13,147 bases of DNA from positions 1 to 13,147 of the forward strand of contig DFGM01000136.1 in assembly GCA_002371755.1 (NCBI GenBank), written 5' to 3'. Source of the stretch: Verrucomicrobia bacterium UBA3750 (lineage in GTDB: Bacteria; Verrucomicrobiota; Kiritimatiellia; RFP12; UBA1067). The notes under the pieces are model-generated. The model worked only from the letters and a program-made list of their open reading frames with translations. It ran no database searches and was not told where the DNA came from. Numbering within the stretch: the first letter of the stretch is position 1; each line of letters begins with the position of its first letter. The position numbers and the translations under genes were made by a program. Shown in pieces: positions 6,806-13,147 of the stretch.

Positions 6806-9800
6806 CTTTCCGTGGCGTCTGATTTTAGCGGCACGATCGCAGTTGCAGAAGGCGGCGGCACGCTCTTTCTGGAAGGCGAGTGGAACGACGCTGCTTCCGT
6901 TTCGCTTCCGGCGGGCCTTTCTTTTGCTGAGGGGGCCGATCTGTCTAAGGTGACCGTGCAGGCGACAATCGGCGAGAGCACAAACCCTGCGATATTCGCC
7001 ATTGTCAACGATAACGAAGCATACTCGCTTGAATACGTCGGCTATCCATTCCACCTCGAGGAACTTGATTTGTCGTGGATGACGAGCGGATGGGAGCATC
7101 CTGTTGCCAACAAGTCCATATACTCCATCTCCGACGGTAGCTACACCTCTTTGCGTCTCTGGAACGGCTCCGATTGGCAGTCGTACTCAAAGGGAATCAG
7201 CGTCCAGGCCGAGAGCCATTGGATCATTAAGCTTGGTGGAAACGGATCTGCATTTTCGGCGGTTGTAGGCTTGGATAGGTCTGCCGACGGTGATGGCCGC
7301 TGCGGATCCAAGGTCGTGAAGTTCGCTGTCCGCGACGTTGTCGGCGGCACGAATCTGGTGGAGTCGGCATGGCTCGGCACGAAGACCGAGGCTCAAACGA
7401 TTACGGCCGACCTCTCGGGCATTGATTTCATTGATCTTGTCGTGTATCCCGATCCTGACAACGGCGGCGGCTGGCAGCATTGCGACTGGGTCAACCCGAC
7501 GATTGTAATGAAAGGCGCTGCCGCGCCCGCGACAAAGGGTCCGAACCACTGGGTTGGACGTGGGACGGACACTAACTGGGATACTGCGGCCAACTGGGAG
7601 TTCGGCGTGCCGCGAGAAGACGCAACGGCGGTTTTTGACTCTTCGGTGACTGTTTTGGTGGGAAATACCGGTGAGGGCGGTTCCTTGCCGGAAACAGTGG
7701 CTATTTCGAATATGCTCGTCAACGCTGGAGCGGTTGTGACGGTCAGGCCGGTAGCGCCGGAATTCTGGGATGCGCCCAGAATTATCCTTCAGGAAATGAA
7801 CGGCGAGGGTAAGGTCCAGCTCGCGAAAACCGGTATTGAGGCAGCGTACACAGGCGACAGGGCGGAGTGCTTGATAAACATTGCCGAGATAGAGGCGTTG
7901 AAGACTACGCGCTGGAATAATGATATCTGGAGCTGGTTGAACGGAGGAAATTCCGATGGCAAGAAGATGGTTGTAAAGTCCAAAGTGACAGGGAACGGCT
8001 GGTTGAGTTTTGAAGGAAACATACAAGTGGATGGCAACGTATATGTCACGCATAAGTTGACCTTTGGCGAGAATGTAAACAAGCCCGCATACTGCTTCAC
8101 CACCGAAAATTTTTCATTCGCAGACAAGAAAGTTAATGATGAGGTGGTCGCGAACAAAGGCTCGGTCGGCTGCATTTACATAAAAGGCGGCGTCTTTACT
8201 CCAAGTGTGTACGAAGGGCTGTTCACATCGTATGTGCTGGACGGCGGAACGTTGAATGTTGCTGGCGTCGCGTCTTCTGTTTCGGTGCTGTCGGGGGGCT
8301 TCGTGCGCTGGACTGTTGGCGAAGCGTTTGGCGATTCTGTCCCTGATTGGCCGGCGGGTCTTGCCTTTTCTTTTGTCGATGGCTCCAGCGCGACGCTCGC
8401 CGACGTATATGCAGTGGTGACTGATGCAACAGGGGTACAGAGGACATATTCAATATCTGAAAGCGGGGGTGTCTACTCGCTTGGTGTGGCGCAACCTTCA
8501 GGGGATAAAGTCGTCTGGATTGGCGGAGGAAGCGATAACAAATGGGAAAACGGATCAAATTGGCAGTTTGGCGAGGTGCCTTCGGCTACTCAAACGGCAG
8601 TGTTTCGTGGGCATCCAACGGTGTATGTTCGGGAAAGCGCCTACAACGAGGAAACGTATCACCAGGAAATCTCCGCTGTTGAAATCGAGGAAGGATCGTC
8701 GCTTACGATCAAGCCCGTCAACATCTACTATCCGCCGATGTCGCTCTATGCCGGCCGCGTAAGCGGTGGCGGAAGACTCAGGTTGTGGAACGTAGGGCTT
8801 TCGGCTTACGGCGACGCCGATACGGTTTGCGATGTCACAGTGCCAACGGTCGAGCTTGTACGCGAAATGCGGTATCTTGACTCTCAGGGAAACCACGACT
8901 ATCCTGGCGCAAGGCTTAACGGTGGCAACGCAAAGGGTCTGCGCATATTTTCGAAAATAGAGGGAGACGTAAATCTTACCGTGCAGAACAGGGTGATTTT
9001 TGCCGGAGACAATTCCGGCGTCACGGGTTTCGTCGACATGTCGTCGGGGTCTGGATGGGGACAGCCGGAACGATATTTCGACAGTGTTGATTCTCTTTTC
9101 CCGAATGCGATTGGTTTCAAGTCGCGCGGCAGGTTGTTCTTCAACTTCACGAGTGGAACAGCGAAACTTGGTACTGTCGATTTCGGCGAAAGCTACGGTG
9201 CTTCGCTCGTCATGAAGTACGGTGCGAACGTTACGCTCGAGGTCGCTGGCGGCAAGATAAACGACTCGCACAACGGCGACGGATTCGAGGTGTGGACCCG
9301 TGACGAGGGCGCTGACGACTATCTTCGCGTGACAGCTTTAGACCCTGGAACCGGCTACACAAAGGGCTGCGCAGGACTTACCATCAAGAAGGTTGGCGAG
9401 GGCACGCTCGTCTATGGACTCACCAAGGCGCACAACCTCGTCGTTGCGGAAGGGCGCGTCGAGTTCACCGGCGAGAACAACGCCGGCGACGATGCCGACG
9501 TCAATGTGACCGTCAAGGCTGGGGCCAGCATAGGCACGCCGGAGGCGTTCTCGCACGAGAACCCGAACTGGACCCTTGGCGGCGATGTCACGGTGCGCCA
9601 CCAGTTCACCTTCGAGCCTGGCGCTGCGATCAAGCAGGAGTACATCGCGACGACGACTACGGACGAGCAGACGCAGGAGGAGACGACGACCTACTCCATG
9701 CGCAAGCTGACGATTGCGCGTGATGTAGACCTCGCGAATGTCGTGTTCGGCGTGACGAATCCCGAGGACCTCCCTGCCGTGACGAAGGCGTCTTTTGCGG

Positions 9801-9988
9801 GACTGCCGCGCTTCACGATGTTCGCTGCGAATTCGCTCAGCGGAGCGGTCGCGACGGAGAACGACGGATATGTGCCGGATGGAAGCGCGAAGAATGGACG
9901 TTGGATTGCGCGCCAGAGCCGTGCCGCGGCGAATACGGTCGAGTTCGTCCCGTATGTCAAGAGCGGGTTCGCGATCGTGATCTGGTGA
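6062..9988 (+). CDS. Secreted modular repeat protein with an internal NPCBM-like domain, paralog B
   Basis: The 1308-residue product starts with a signal peptide (1-24, SVRA then D) almost the same as in paralog A. Its order is: module 1 (about 31-325), nearly identical to that of paralog A to about residue 248; an NPCBM/NEW2-like carbohydrate-binding domain (about 328-485), recognised from LDLSWMTSGWEH, a strand with YSKGISVQAESHWIIKLGG, FSAVVGLD, IDFIDLVVYPD and the closing HCDWVNPTIV; module 2 from W497 (WVGRGTDTNWDTAANWEFG); module 3 from W819 (WIGGGSDNKWENGSNWQFG); and a PATR-like segment from about 1101. Modules 1 and 2 share QEMNGEG; modules 2 and 3 share an LNGGN..GK/L motif. The C-terminus (VKSGFAIVIW) shows no anchoring signal I recognise. 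NPCBM domains usually sit in glycoside hydrolases; no catalytic domain is seen here, suggesting a glycan-binding surface protein. That role is inference. Confidence 0.87.
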   Translation: MKAKMLSAALFAALTLTAITSVRADEATFEVTWLGDNDKSWTDSGVWNSATPAAWQTAIINDSSLIKFKAGNGETVVSNIVVGANASPTFQRAISATTGQRLLVQEMNGEGTLRLNQVGIHANYQNYNTCNISVAKIEAVANGNNDSWFDGGSASGKRMVVNSDITVNGFLKVYKQTTLAGETTLAGKLLMVDEAVVVNNLVYAGDDATIDSASKGSVGRLTIRSGILSPSALPTGVTLGSLVLDGGTLSVASDFSGTIAVAEGGGTLFLEGEWNDAASVSLPAGLSFAEGADLSKVTVQATIGESTNPAIFAIVNDNEAYSLEYVGYPFHLEELDLSWMTSGWEHPVANKSIYSISDGSYTSLRLWNGSDWQSYSKGISVQAESHWIIKLGGNGSAFSAVVGLDRSADGDGRCGSKVVKFAVRDVVGGTNLVESAWLGTKTEAQTITADLSGIDFIDLVVYPDPDNGGGWQHCDWVNPTIVMKGAAAPATKGPNHWVGRGTDTNWDTAANWEFGVPREDATAVFDSSVTVLVGNTGEGGSLPETVAISNMLVNAGAVVTVRPVAPEFWDAPRIILQEMNGEGKVQLAKTGIEAAYTGDRAECLINIAEIEALKTTRWNNDIWSWLNGGNSDGKKMVVKSKVTGNGWLSFEGNIQVDGNVYVTHKLTFGENVNKPAYCFTTENFSFADKKVNDEVVANKGSVGCIYIKGGVFTPSVYEGLFTSYVLDGGTLNVAGVASSVSVLSGGFVRWTVGEAFGDSVPDWPAGLAFSFVDGSSATLADVYAVVTDATGVQRTYSISESGGVYSLGVAQPSGDKVVWIGGGSDNKWENGSNWQFGEVPSATQTAVFRGHPTVYVRESAYNEETYHQEISAVEIEEGSSLTIKPVNIYYPPMSLYAGRVSGGGRLRLWNVGLSAYGDADTVCDVTVPTVELVREMRYLDSQGNHDYPGARLNGGNAKGLRIFSKIEGDVNLTVQNRVIFAGDNSGVTGFVDMSSGSGWGQPERYFDSVDSLFPNAIGFKSRGRLFFNFTSGTAKLGTVDFGESYGASLVMKYGANVTLEVAGGKINDSHNGDGFEVWTRDEGADDYLRVTALDPGTGYTKGCAGLTIKKVGEGTLVYGLTKAHNLVVAEGRVEFTGENNAGDDADVNVTVKAGASIGTPEAFSHENPNWTLGGDVTVRHQFTFEPGAAIKQEYIATTTTDEQTQEETTTYSMRKLTIARDVDLANVVFGVTNPEDLPAVTKASFAGLPRFTMFAANSLSGAVATENDGYVPDGSAKNGRWIARQSRAAANTVEFVPYVKSGFAIVIW
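9365..9535 (+). repeat. Shared C-terminal segment, copy 2 (PATR-like)
   Basis: This is the gap-free partner of 4554-4724. It encodes LTIKKVGEGTLVYGLTKAH and VEFTGENN, like the TIKKVG and VEFTGENN segments of paralog A. Confidence 0.85.
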
Positions 9989-9994
9989 CGATGT

Positions 9995-10015
9995 GACGCG
10001 GCAGGAAGCCGCGTC
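9995..10015. terminator. Perfect GC-rich hairpin after paralog B, without a T tract
   Basis: GACGCGGC-AGGAA-GCCGCGTC forms a perfect 8-bp stem with a 5-nt loop, 6 nt after the stop at 9986-9988. The downstream sequence (TCCAAAATTC) lacks a U tract, so it is either a weak or factor-dependent terminator, an mRNA 3'-end stabiliser, or a dispersed intergenic palindrome. Confidence 0.5.
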
Positions 10016-10035
10016 TCCAAAATTCACAGAATATT

Positions 10036-10044
10036 TGGTAAAAT
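10036..10044 (+). promoter_or_regulatory. Extended -10 promoter placing the start site at the kinase ATG (leaderless)
   Basis: TGG-TAAAAT (TAAAAT at 10039-10044) is followed by six bases and then the ATG at 10051. A sigma70 start about 7 nt after the -10 falls on the A of the ATG. There is no room for a normal SD; AGGGAC directly abuts the ATG. No convincing -35. Confidence 0.6.
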
Positions 10045-10050
10045 AGGGAC

Positions 10051-12129
10051 ATGACTGTGACATGTATACTGCTGGCGGCCATGTCCTTTTCGGATGTAGC
10101 CGCGCTAACGAGGACGGAGGCCGCCCATGCCGACGACGTCTGCGCGACCGGCGTCGTCACGCAGGTCGTGGGGTGGCGTTCGGCGTCGGGCATTTTCGCG
10201 GACGTCGCCGATCCCAACGGCAGGGGCATATACTTCTCCGGCGAGACGCAGCGCACGCCGACTGCGCACATCGACGGCGCGGACTCGTTCAGGCTTGGAG
10301 ACGTCATCGAGGTGAAGGGCGTCGCGACGCCGCTGGCGTTTGCGCCCGGCATAAAGGCGTCCTCGATAAAGATCGTCGGAAGACTGCCCTTGCCTCCATT
10401 CGCCGAGAAGACGCTTTTCGACATGCGCGGCGGACGCCTCGACAACGCGCGCGTCAGGATGTCTGGGGTCCTTGCAGGCGTAATGTCCGTGGAATCCTCG
10501 CGGCTCGACCCCAACGCAAGAATAGTCCAGCTTACGCTCAACACGGACGAGGGAAGGTTCGTCGCGCATGTGCCCGGGACCGTGGACGAGTGGCGTCCGC
10601 TCCTCGACGCGGAGGTCGAGGTTTCGGGATGCGCGATGTCGTCCTTCAGCGTCAGGGCGGAGTTCCGCGGTGTGCAGCTCGAGGTCGCGTCTCCCGACGA
10701 TGTCGTCGTGACCAAGGCGGCGCCTGGATCGCCTTTCGACCGCGAAGCGACGTCGGTTGCGGATCTTATGGCCTATTCGCCGGTGCCGCGGGACGCGCAC
10801 GCGCGGAAGGTGCGCGGAGTCGTGACGTATTCGGAACAGGCTTTCTGCTATATTCAGGACGGCGAGCACGGATTGAAGGTGTCCGGTGAAAACGCGCACG
10901 GATTCCGCCCCGGCGATGTAGTCGAGGCCGTAGGTTTCCCGTTGGTTGTGGACAGGATGTCCGAACTTCGCTGCATGGCTGCTCGCAAGACCGGCTCCGC
11001 GAGCCTGCCGGAACCGTTCGAGGGCTACACCCTTGCGGACTACGCCCGCTGGATGTACTATGCAAACGCCGGTGCGATGGTCGACATAGAATGGCGGCGC
11101 GTGGCGTTTTCCGCGCGCGTCATAAGAGTCGACGAGCGCGACGGTGCGGCTGAGCTCATCCTCGCGGATGGTAGCGTGACGAGCCGCGTACGCTTCAACG
11201 GCCCGGTGCCGGAATTTCTCTCGGATGCCGAGAGGCTGCATCCGCTCGTGCGCGTATGCGCGGTCGCGGAGCTTTCCGTGTCCGACGCTACGACCGACGA
11301 CCGCATGCCGGTGCTGCGCGGCATATCCTTCGCTGCGGCCTCGCCGGACGACATAACTTTCGTCCCCGATGCGGAGTGGCGTGCGTGCCTGCGGGAGACC
11401 TATTCCAGAAATGCAGCGTGGGTCGCCGTCGTTTTCCTCCTCGCGCTGACGGGGGGCGGGGTGTGGAGCATTCTGTGCACGAGGCGCGAGCGCGGCAGAA
11501 TCGCCGCGATAACAGCCGAGCGCAAGCGAATGGCCGCGGACCTGCACGACACGATAGAGCAGAACCTCGCGGGGGCCAAGATGCTCATGGAAAGCTCGCT
11601 CTCGATCGCGCCCGACGTTCCGCCGGCCGTGGCGGAGGCGGTGAAGGGCGCGGCGGCCATCCTGGCGCACGCGAAGTCCGAGATCAGGGCGACGATTTTC
11701 AACCTCCGCTGCGACGAGATGTTCGACCGCAGGCCCGAGGATGTTTTCCGCGAGATGATGCGGCACCTCGACCGCGGCAAGGTCAACGCGCGGTGCCGCC
11801 TCAGGGGGCTCCCGGACCATCTGCCCGGGGCCTTTTTCTCGGATCTCATCGGCATCGTGCAGGAGGCTACGACGAATGCGCTGAAGCACGGCAGGGCGAA
11901 GAACATCGTGCTTGTGAGCGATCCGCTGACCGGAGACGGGAAGAGGGGATTCGTGCTGAGGGTGCTGAACGACGGCGCGCCGTTCGACGCGGCGGCGGCG
12001 CTAGGTCCAGAGTCAGGCCATTTCGGACTCGCGGGGATGCGGGAGCGCGCCAAGAGGAACGGCATGAGGATTTCGTGGGGGACAAAAGACAAGTGGACAT
12101 CTGTAAAAGTGGAGGTCGCGGCGATATGA
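10051..12129 (+). CDS. NarL-type sensor histidine kinase with a long extracytoplasmic region of OB-like segments
   Basis: The 692-residue kinase starts with a short hydrophobic segment (about 3-18), probably a signal peptide or anchor. A ~430-residue extracytoplasmic region follows, with about four segments resembling OB-fold domains: near 30-105 (ATGVVTQVVG, then RLGDVIEVKG), 130-220, 250-310 (VRGVVTYSEQAFCYIQDG, then FRPGDVVEAVGFP) and 345-440. A transmembrane helix lies at about 456-475, followed by a basic cluster. The HisKA_3 motif is ADLHDTIEQNLAGAK, with phospho-accepting H499. The ATPase N-box is QEATTNALKHG (N609), and the G2-like region is GHFGLAGMRERA (from 656). The G1 box reads NDGAPFD, where many kinases have D-x-G-x-G. 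No PAS, HAMP or Y_Y_Y domain is seen. The stop overlaps the regulator's ATG, so the two form a pair. The ligand is unknown. Confidence 0.92.
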   Translation: MTVTCILLAAMSFSDVAALTRTEAAHADDVCATGVVTQVVGWRSASGIFADVADPNGRGIYFSGETQRTPTAHIDGADSFRLGDVIEVKGVATPLAFAPGIKASSIKIVGRLPLPPFAEKTLFDMRGGRLDNARVRMSGVLAGVMSVESSRLDPNARIVQLTLNTDEGRFVAHVPGTVDEWRPLLDAEVEVSGCAMSSFSVRAEFRGVQLEVASPDDVVVTKAAPGSPFDREATSVADLMAYSPVPRDAHARKVRGVVTYSEQAFCYIQDGEHGLKVSGENAHGFRPGDVVEAVGFPLVVDRMSELRCMAARKTGSASLPEPFEGYTLADYARWMYYANAGAMVDIEWRRVAFSARVIRVDERDGAAELILADGSVTSRVRFNGPVPEFLSDAERLHPLVRVCAVAELSVSDATTDDRMPVLRGISFAAASPDDITFVPDAEWRACLRETYSRNAAWVAVVFLLALTGGGVWSILCTRRERGRIAAITAERKRMAADLHDTIEQNLAGAKMLMESSLSIAPDVPPAVAEAVKGAAAILAHAKSEIRATIFNLRCDEMFDRRPEDVFREMMRHLDRGKVNARCRLRGLPDHLPGAFFSDLIGIVQEATTNALKHGRAKNIVLVSDPLTGDGKRGFVLRVLNDGAPFDAAAALGPESGHFGLAGMRERAKRNGMRISWGTKDKWTSVKVEVAAI

Positions 12130-12737
12130 CAACCGTTGCCATAGTGGACGATCACAGCGTCGTCAGGATCGGCATCAAGTACGTGCTGATGACCGATTCG
12201 GAATTCAAGTTCGTCGGCGAAGCGGACGACGGAGCGGATGCCGTCTCGCTAGTCGAGAAGGTCCATCCCGACATACTTCTGCTGGACGTCCGTATGCCGG
12301 GAACCGGTGGAATCGCCGCGCTCAAGGAGGTGCGGGCGAAGTTCCCCGACCAGCGGGTGGTGATGCTGTCCATGTCCGACGCCGAGGAAGACGTCTACCA
12401 GGCGCTCACCCTGGGGGCGCGGGGCTATGTGATTAAGGACAACACCCCCGGGCGGATCATCGGCGCGCTGAAGACCGTGATGGCGGGCGAACTCGCGATA
12501 TCTGAAAGCGTGCGCAGCGTCTACGAGGCGCGGAAGTCGGAACGCGGACTAACCGCGCGAGAGAAGGAGATACTTATTCTTGTCAGCAAGGGATGCTCGA
12601 ATGTCGAAATCGGCGACATACTGCATCTCAGCCCCAACACGGTGAAGAACCACCTCAAGAACCTCTTCGAGGCGCTTGGTGCCGCGGACCGCGCGGAGGC
12701 CGTTGCCATTGGCCTGCGCCGCGGGCTCATCTCGTAA
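12126..12737 (+). CDS. NarL/FixJ-family response regulator (receiver plus LuxR-type HTH)
   Basis: The 203-residue protein is typical in length. The receiver has acidic pair D8-D9, phospho-acceptor D54 (LLLDVRMPG), switch residue S82 and K104 (GYVIKDN). The GerE/LuxR HTH covers about 140-203: LTAREKEILILVSKG, then LSPNTVKNHLKNLFEALGA. ATG 12126 is chosen because it overlaps the kinase stop (ATGA), has GGAGG 10 nt upstream (12111-12115) and begins exactly at the receiver's first strand. The open frame continues far upstream, but that part only shadows the kinase. It is expected to be phosphorylated by the adjacent kinase and bind DNA as a dimer. Targets are unknown; the neighbouring repeat-protein and transporter genes are candidates by position only. 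Two stops occur in tandem (TAA TAG). Confidence 0.96.
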   Translation: MTTVAIVDDHSVVRIGIKYVLMTDSEFKFVGEADDGADAVSLVEKVHPDILLLDVRMPGTGGIAALKEVRAKFPDQRVVMLSMSDAEEDVYQALTLGARGYVIKDNTPGRIIGALKTVMAGELAISESVRSVYEARKSERGLTAREKEILILVSKGCSNVEIGDILHLSPNTVKNHLKNLFEALGAADRAEAVAIGLRRGLIS

Positions 12738-12740
12738 TAG

Positions 12741-12890
12741 GTCGCGGCGGTTGTCAAGGCAGTGATCGCAGAGGCGGGGGCATCATCGAAGAAGGACATG
12801 GGACGCGTCATGAAGGAGCCGATGGCCCGCCTCAAGGGTCAGGCGGACGGCAAGCTCGTCTCCCGACTCGTCGGTGCGGCACTTCCTTGA
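12741..12890 (+). pseudogene. Remnant of a GatB/YqeY C-terminal domain
   Basis: After the regulator's TAA TAG, the same frame reads 49 residues to TGA 12888-12890. They match the tail of YqeY-type proteins: AVVKAVIAEAGASSKKDMGR, then VMKEPMARLKGQADGKLVSR and LV. YqeY is normally about 150 residues; the N-terminal two thirds are missing, and no SD-supported start is seen (GTG 12762 and ATG 12798 are internal). It is most simply a gene fragment left after a deletion or rearrangement. The related GatB tail is less likely, given the 'GASSKKDMG' and 'KGQADGKLV' signatures. The frame shared with the regulator may be chance. Confidence 0.8.
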
Positions 12891-12896
12891 CCCGCA

Positions 12897-12953
12897 GTCT
12901 GCCGATAGCGCCATGAGAGCCTCGCCGTCTGGGCAGACCATTTTGCAGACGGC
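12897..12953 (+). other. Overlapping inverted repeats between the YqeY remnant and the transporter
   Basis: GCCGTCTG (12924-12931) pairs perfectly with CAGACGGC (12946-12953). GTCTGCC (12897-12903) pairs with GGCAGAC (12932-12938). GTCTG-GG-CAGAC (12927-12938) is itself a palindrome. The pairings are mutually exclusive. No T tract follows directly, so a terminator for the regulator transcript is only possible; because the transporter promoter lies downstream, this is not its leader. Confidence 0.4.
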
Positions 12954-12972
12954 AAGTAGTGCTTTTGGGTGA

Positions 12973-13001
12973 TTGGTAGTACCACGCGGAATTGCTATAC
13001 T
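12973..13001 (+). promoter_or_regulatory. Sigma70-type promoter with extended -10 for the transporter (leaderless)
   Basis: TTGGTA (12973-12978), a 17-bp spacer and TATACT (12996-13001), with TGC directly before the -10, make the best promoter in the window. Six bases separate the -10 from the ATG at 13008, the same geometry as at the kinase gene, and no SD is present. Confidence 0.75.
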
Positions 13002-13007
13002 AATTAC

Positions 13008-13147
13008 ATGAAAGTGCCATTCGCAGAAAAAGTCGGATATTCGCTGGGAGACGGTGCGGCAAACCTCGTGTTCCAGCTGATGATGATGTTCCAGCTGATG
13101 TTCTACACGGACGTCCTGGGCATCGGCGCTGGCGCGGCGGGTTTGAT
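13008..13147 (+). CDS. GPH-family (MelB/XynP-type) sugar:cation symporter, N-terminal part, 3' truncated
   Basis: The 46 visible residues show the N-terminal signature of glycoside-pentoside-hexuronide:cation symporters (MFS_2): EKVGYSLGDGAANLVFQL, then MFYTDVLGI in the first transmembrane helix, which runs into a small-residue stretch at the window edge. Members such as MelB, XynP and UidB import di- or oligosaccharides, pentosides or glucuronides with Na+ or H+. The start is fixed by the adjacent promoter and the family's usual N-terminus. Next to a GH115 gene, a glucuronide or xylo-oligosaccharide substrate is attractive but unproven. Confidence 0.88.
   Translation, partial: MKVPFAEKVGYSLGDGAANLVFQLMMMFQLMFYTDVLGIGAGAAGL

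Noticed and set aside
10105..11889. 594-codon open frame on the minus strand opposite the sensor kinase
   Set aside because: It is antisense to a clearly recognised kinase. The translation is arginine- and histidine-rich with no domain, and GC-rich genes commonly leave such open frames.
11256..12125. Upstream extension of the response regulator's frame, giving a 493-residue protein
   Set aside because: The extension is an alternate-frame shadow of the kinase. The receiver domain starts exactly at the ATGA overlap with a good SD.
13068..13097. Tandem FQLM repeat (ATGTTCCAGCTGATG-like) in the symporter as a slippage duplication
   Set aside because: The first helix has the same length as in other GPH symporters, so the repetition is probably chance use of hydrophobic codons.
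1..13147. CRISPR arrays, tRNA or rRNA genes, and insertion-sequence ends
   Set aside because: I looked for short regularly spaced repeats, cloverleaf-like segments and transposase motifs and saw none that hold up by eye.

Overview
The window looks like a piece of a PVC-group genome, most plausibly a polysaccharide-degrading Kiritimatiellota-like bacterium. This is inferred from the large Sec-exported repeat proteins with 'W..G...W....NW..G.P' modules and a PATR-like strand repeat, a NarL-type kinase with tandem OB-like sensor segments, the carbohydrate-active genes, and sigma70-like extended -10 promoters instead of the Bacteroidetes promoter type. No taxonomic marker gene is present, so the assignment is tentative. 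All substantial genes are on the + strand.

Layout. (1) 3-308: the C-terminal end of a protein with a ricin-like (QxW) lectin domain, coupled by an ATGA overlap to the next gene. (2) 305-2661: a GH115 alpha-glucuronidase with a signal peptide, split between two reading frames by an apparent single-base deletion near 871-900. (3) 2721-5330 and 6062-9988: two paralogous secreted modular repeat proteins of 869 and 1308 residues. They share an N-terminal module that is nearly identical in DNA over about 750 bp, and a related C-terminal PATR-like segment. The larger one also carries an NPCBM-like carbohydrate-binding domain and one extra module. (4) 5331-6061, between them: a strong intrinsic terminator and, on the minus strand, a decayed vapBC toxin-antitoxin pair whose toxin has lost its N-terminal half. 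(5) 10051-12129 and 12126-12737: a sensor kinase and response regulator pair, overlapping by ATGA, apparently transcribed from a leaderless promoter. (6) 12741-12890: a remnant of a GatB/YqeY C-terminal domain, in frame just after the regulator's double stop. (7) 13008 to the end: the start of a GPH (MelB/XynP-type) sugar:cation symporter, also apparently leaderless.

Taken together, the locus fits handling of glucuronic-acid-decorated glycans such as glucuronoxylan. A lectin-bearing protein and GH115 would act outside the cytoplasm, the two repeat proteins could be surface glycan-binding proteins, a two-component system could sense substrate or envelope state, and a glycoside/pentoside/hexuronide symporter could import the products. 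The individual family calls are well supported. The functional link between them is inference.
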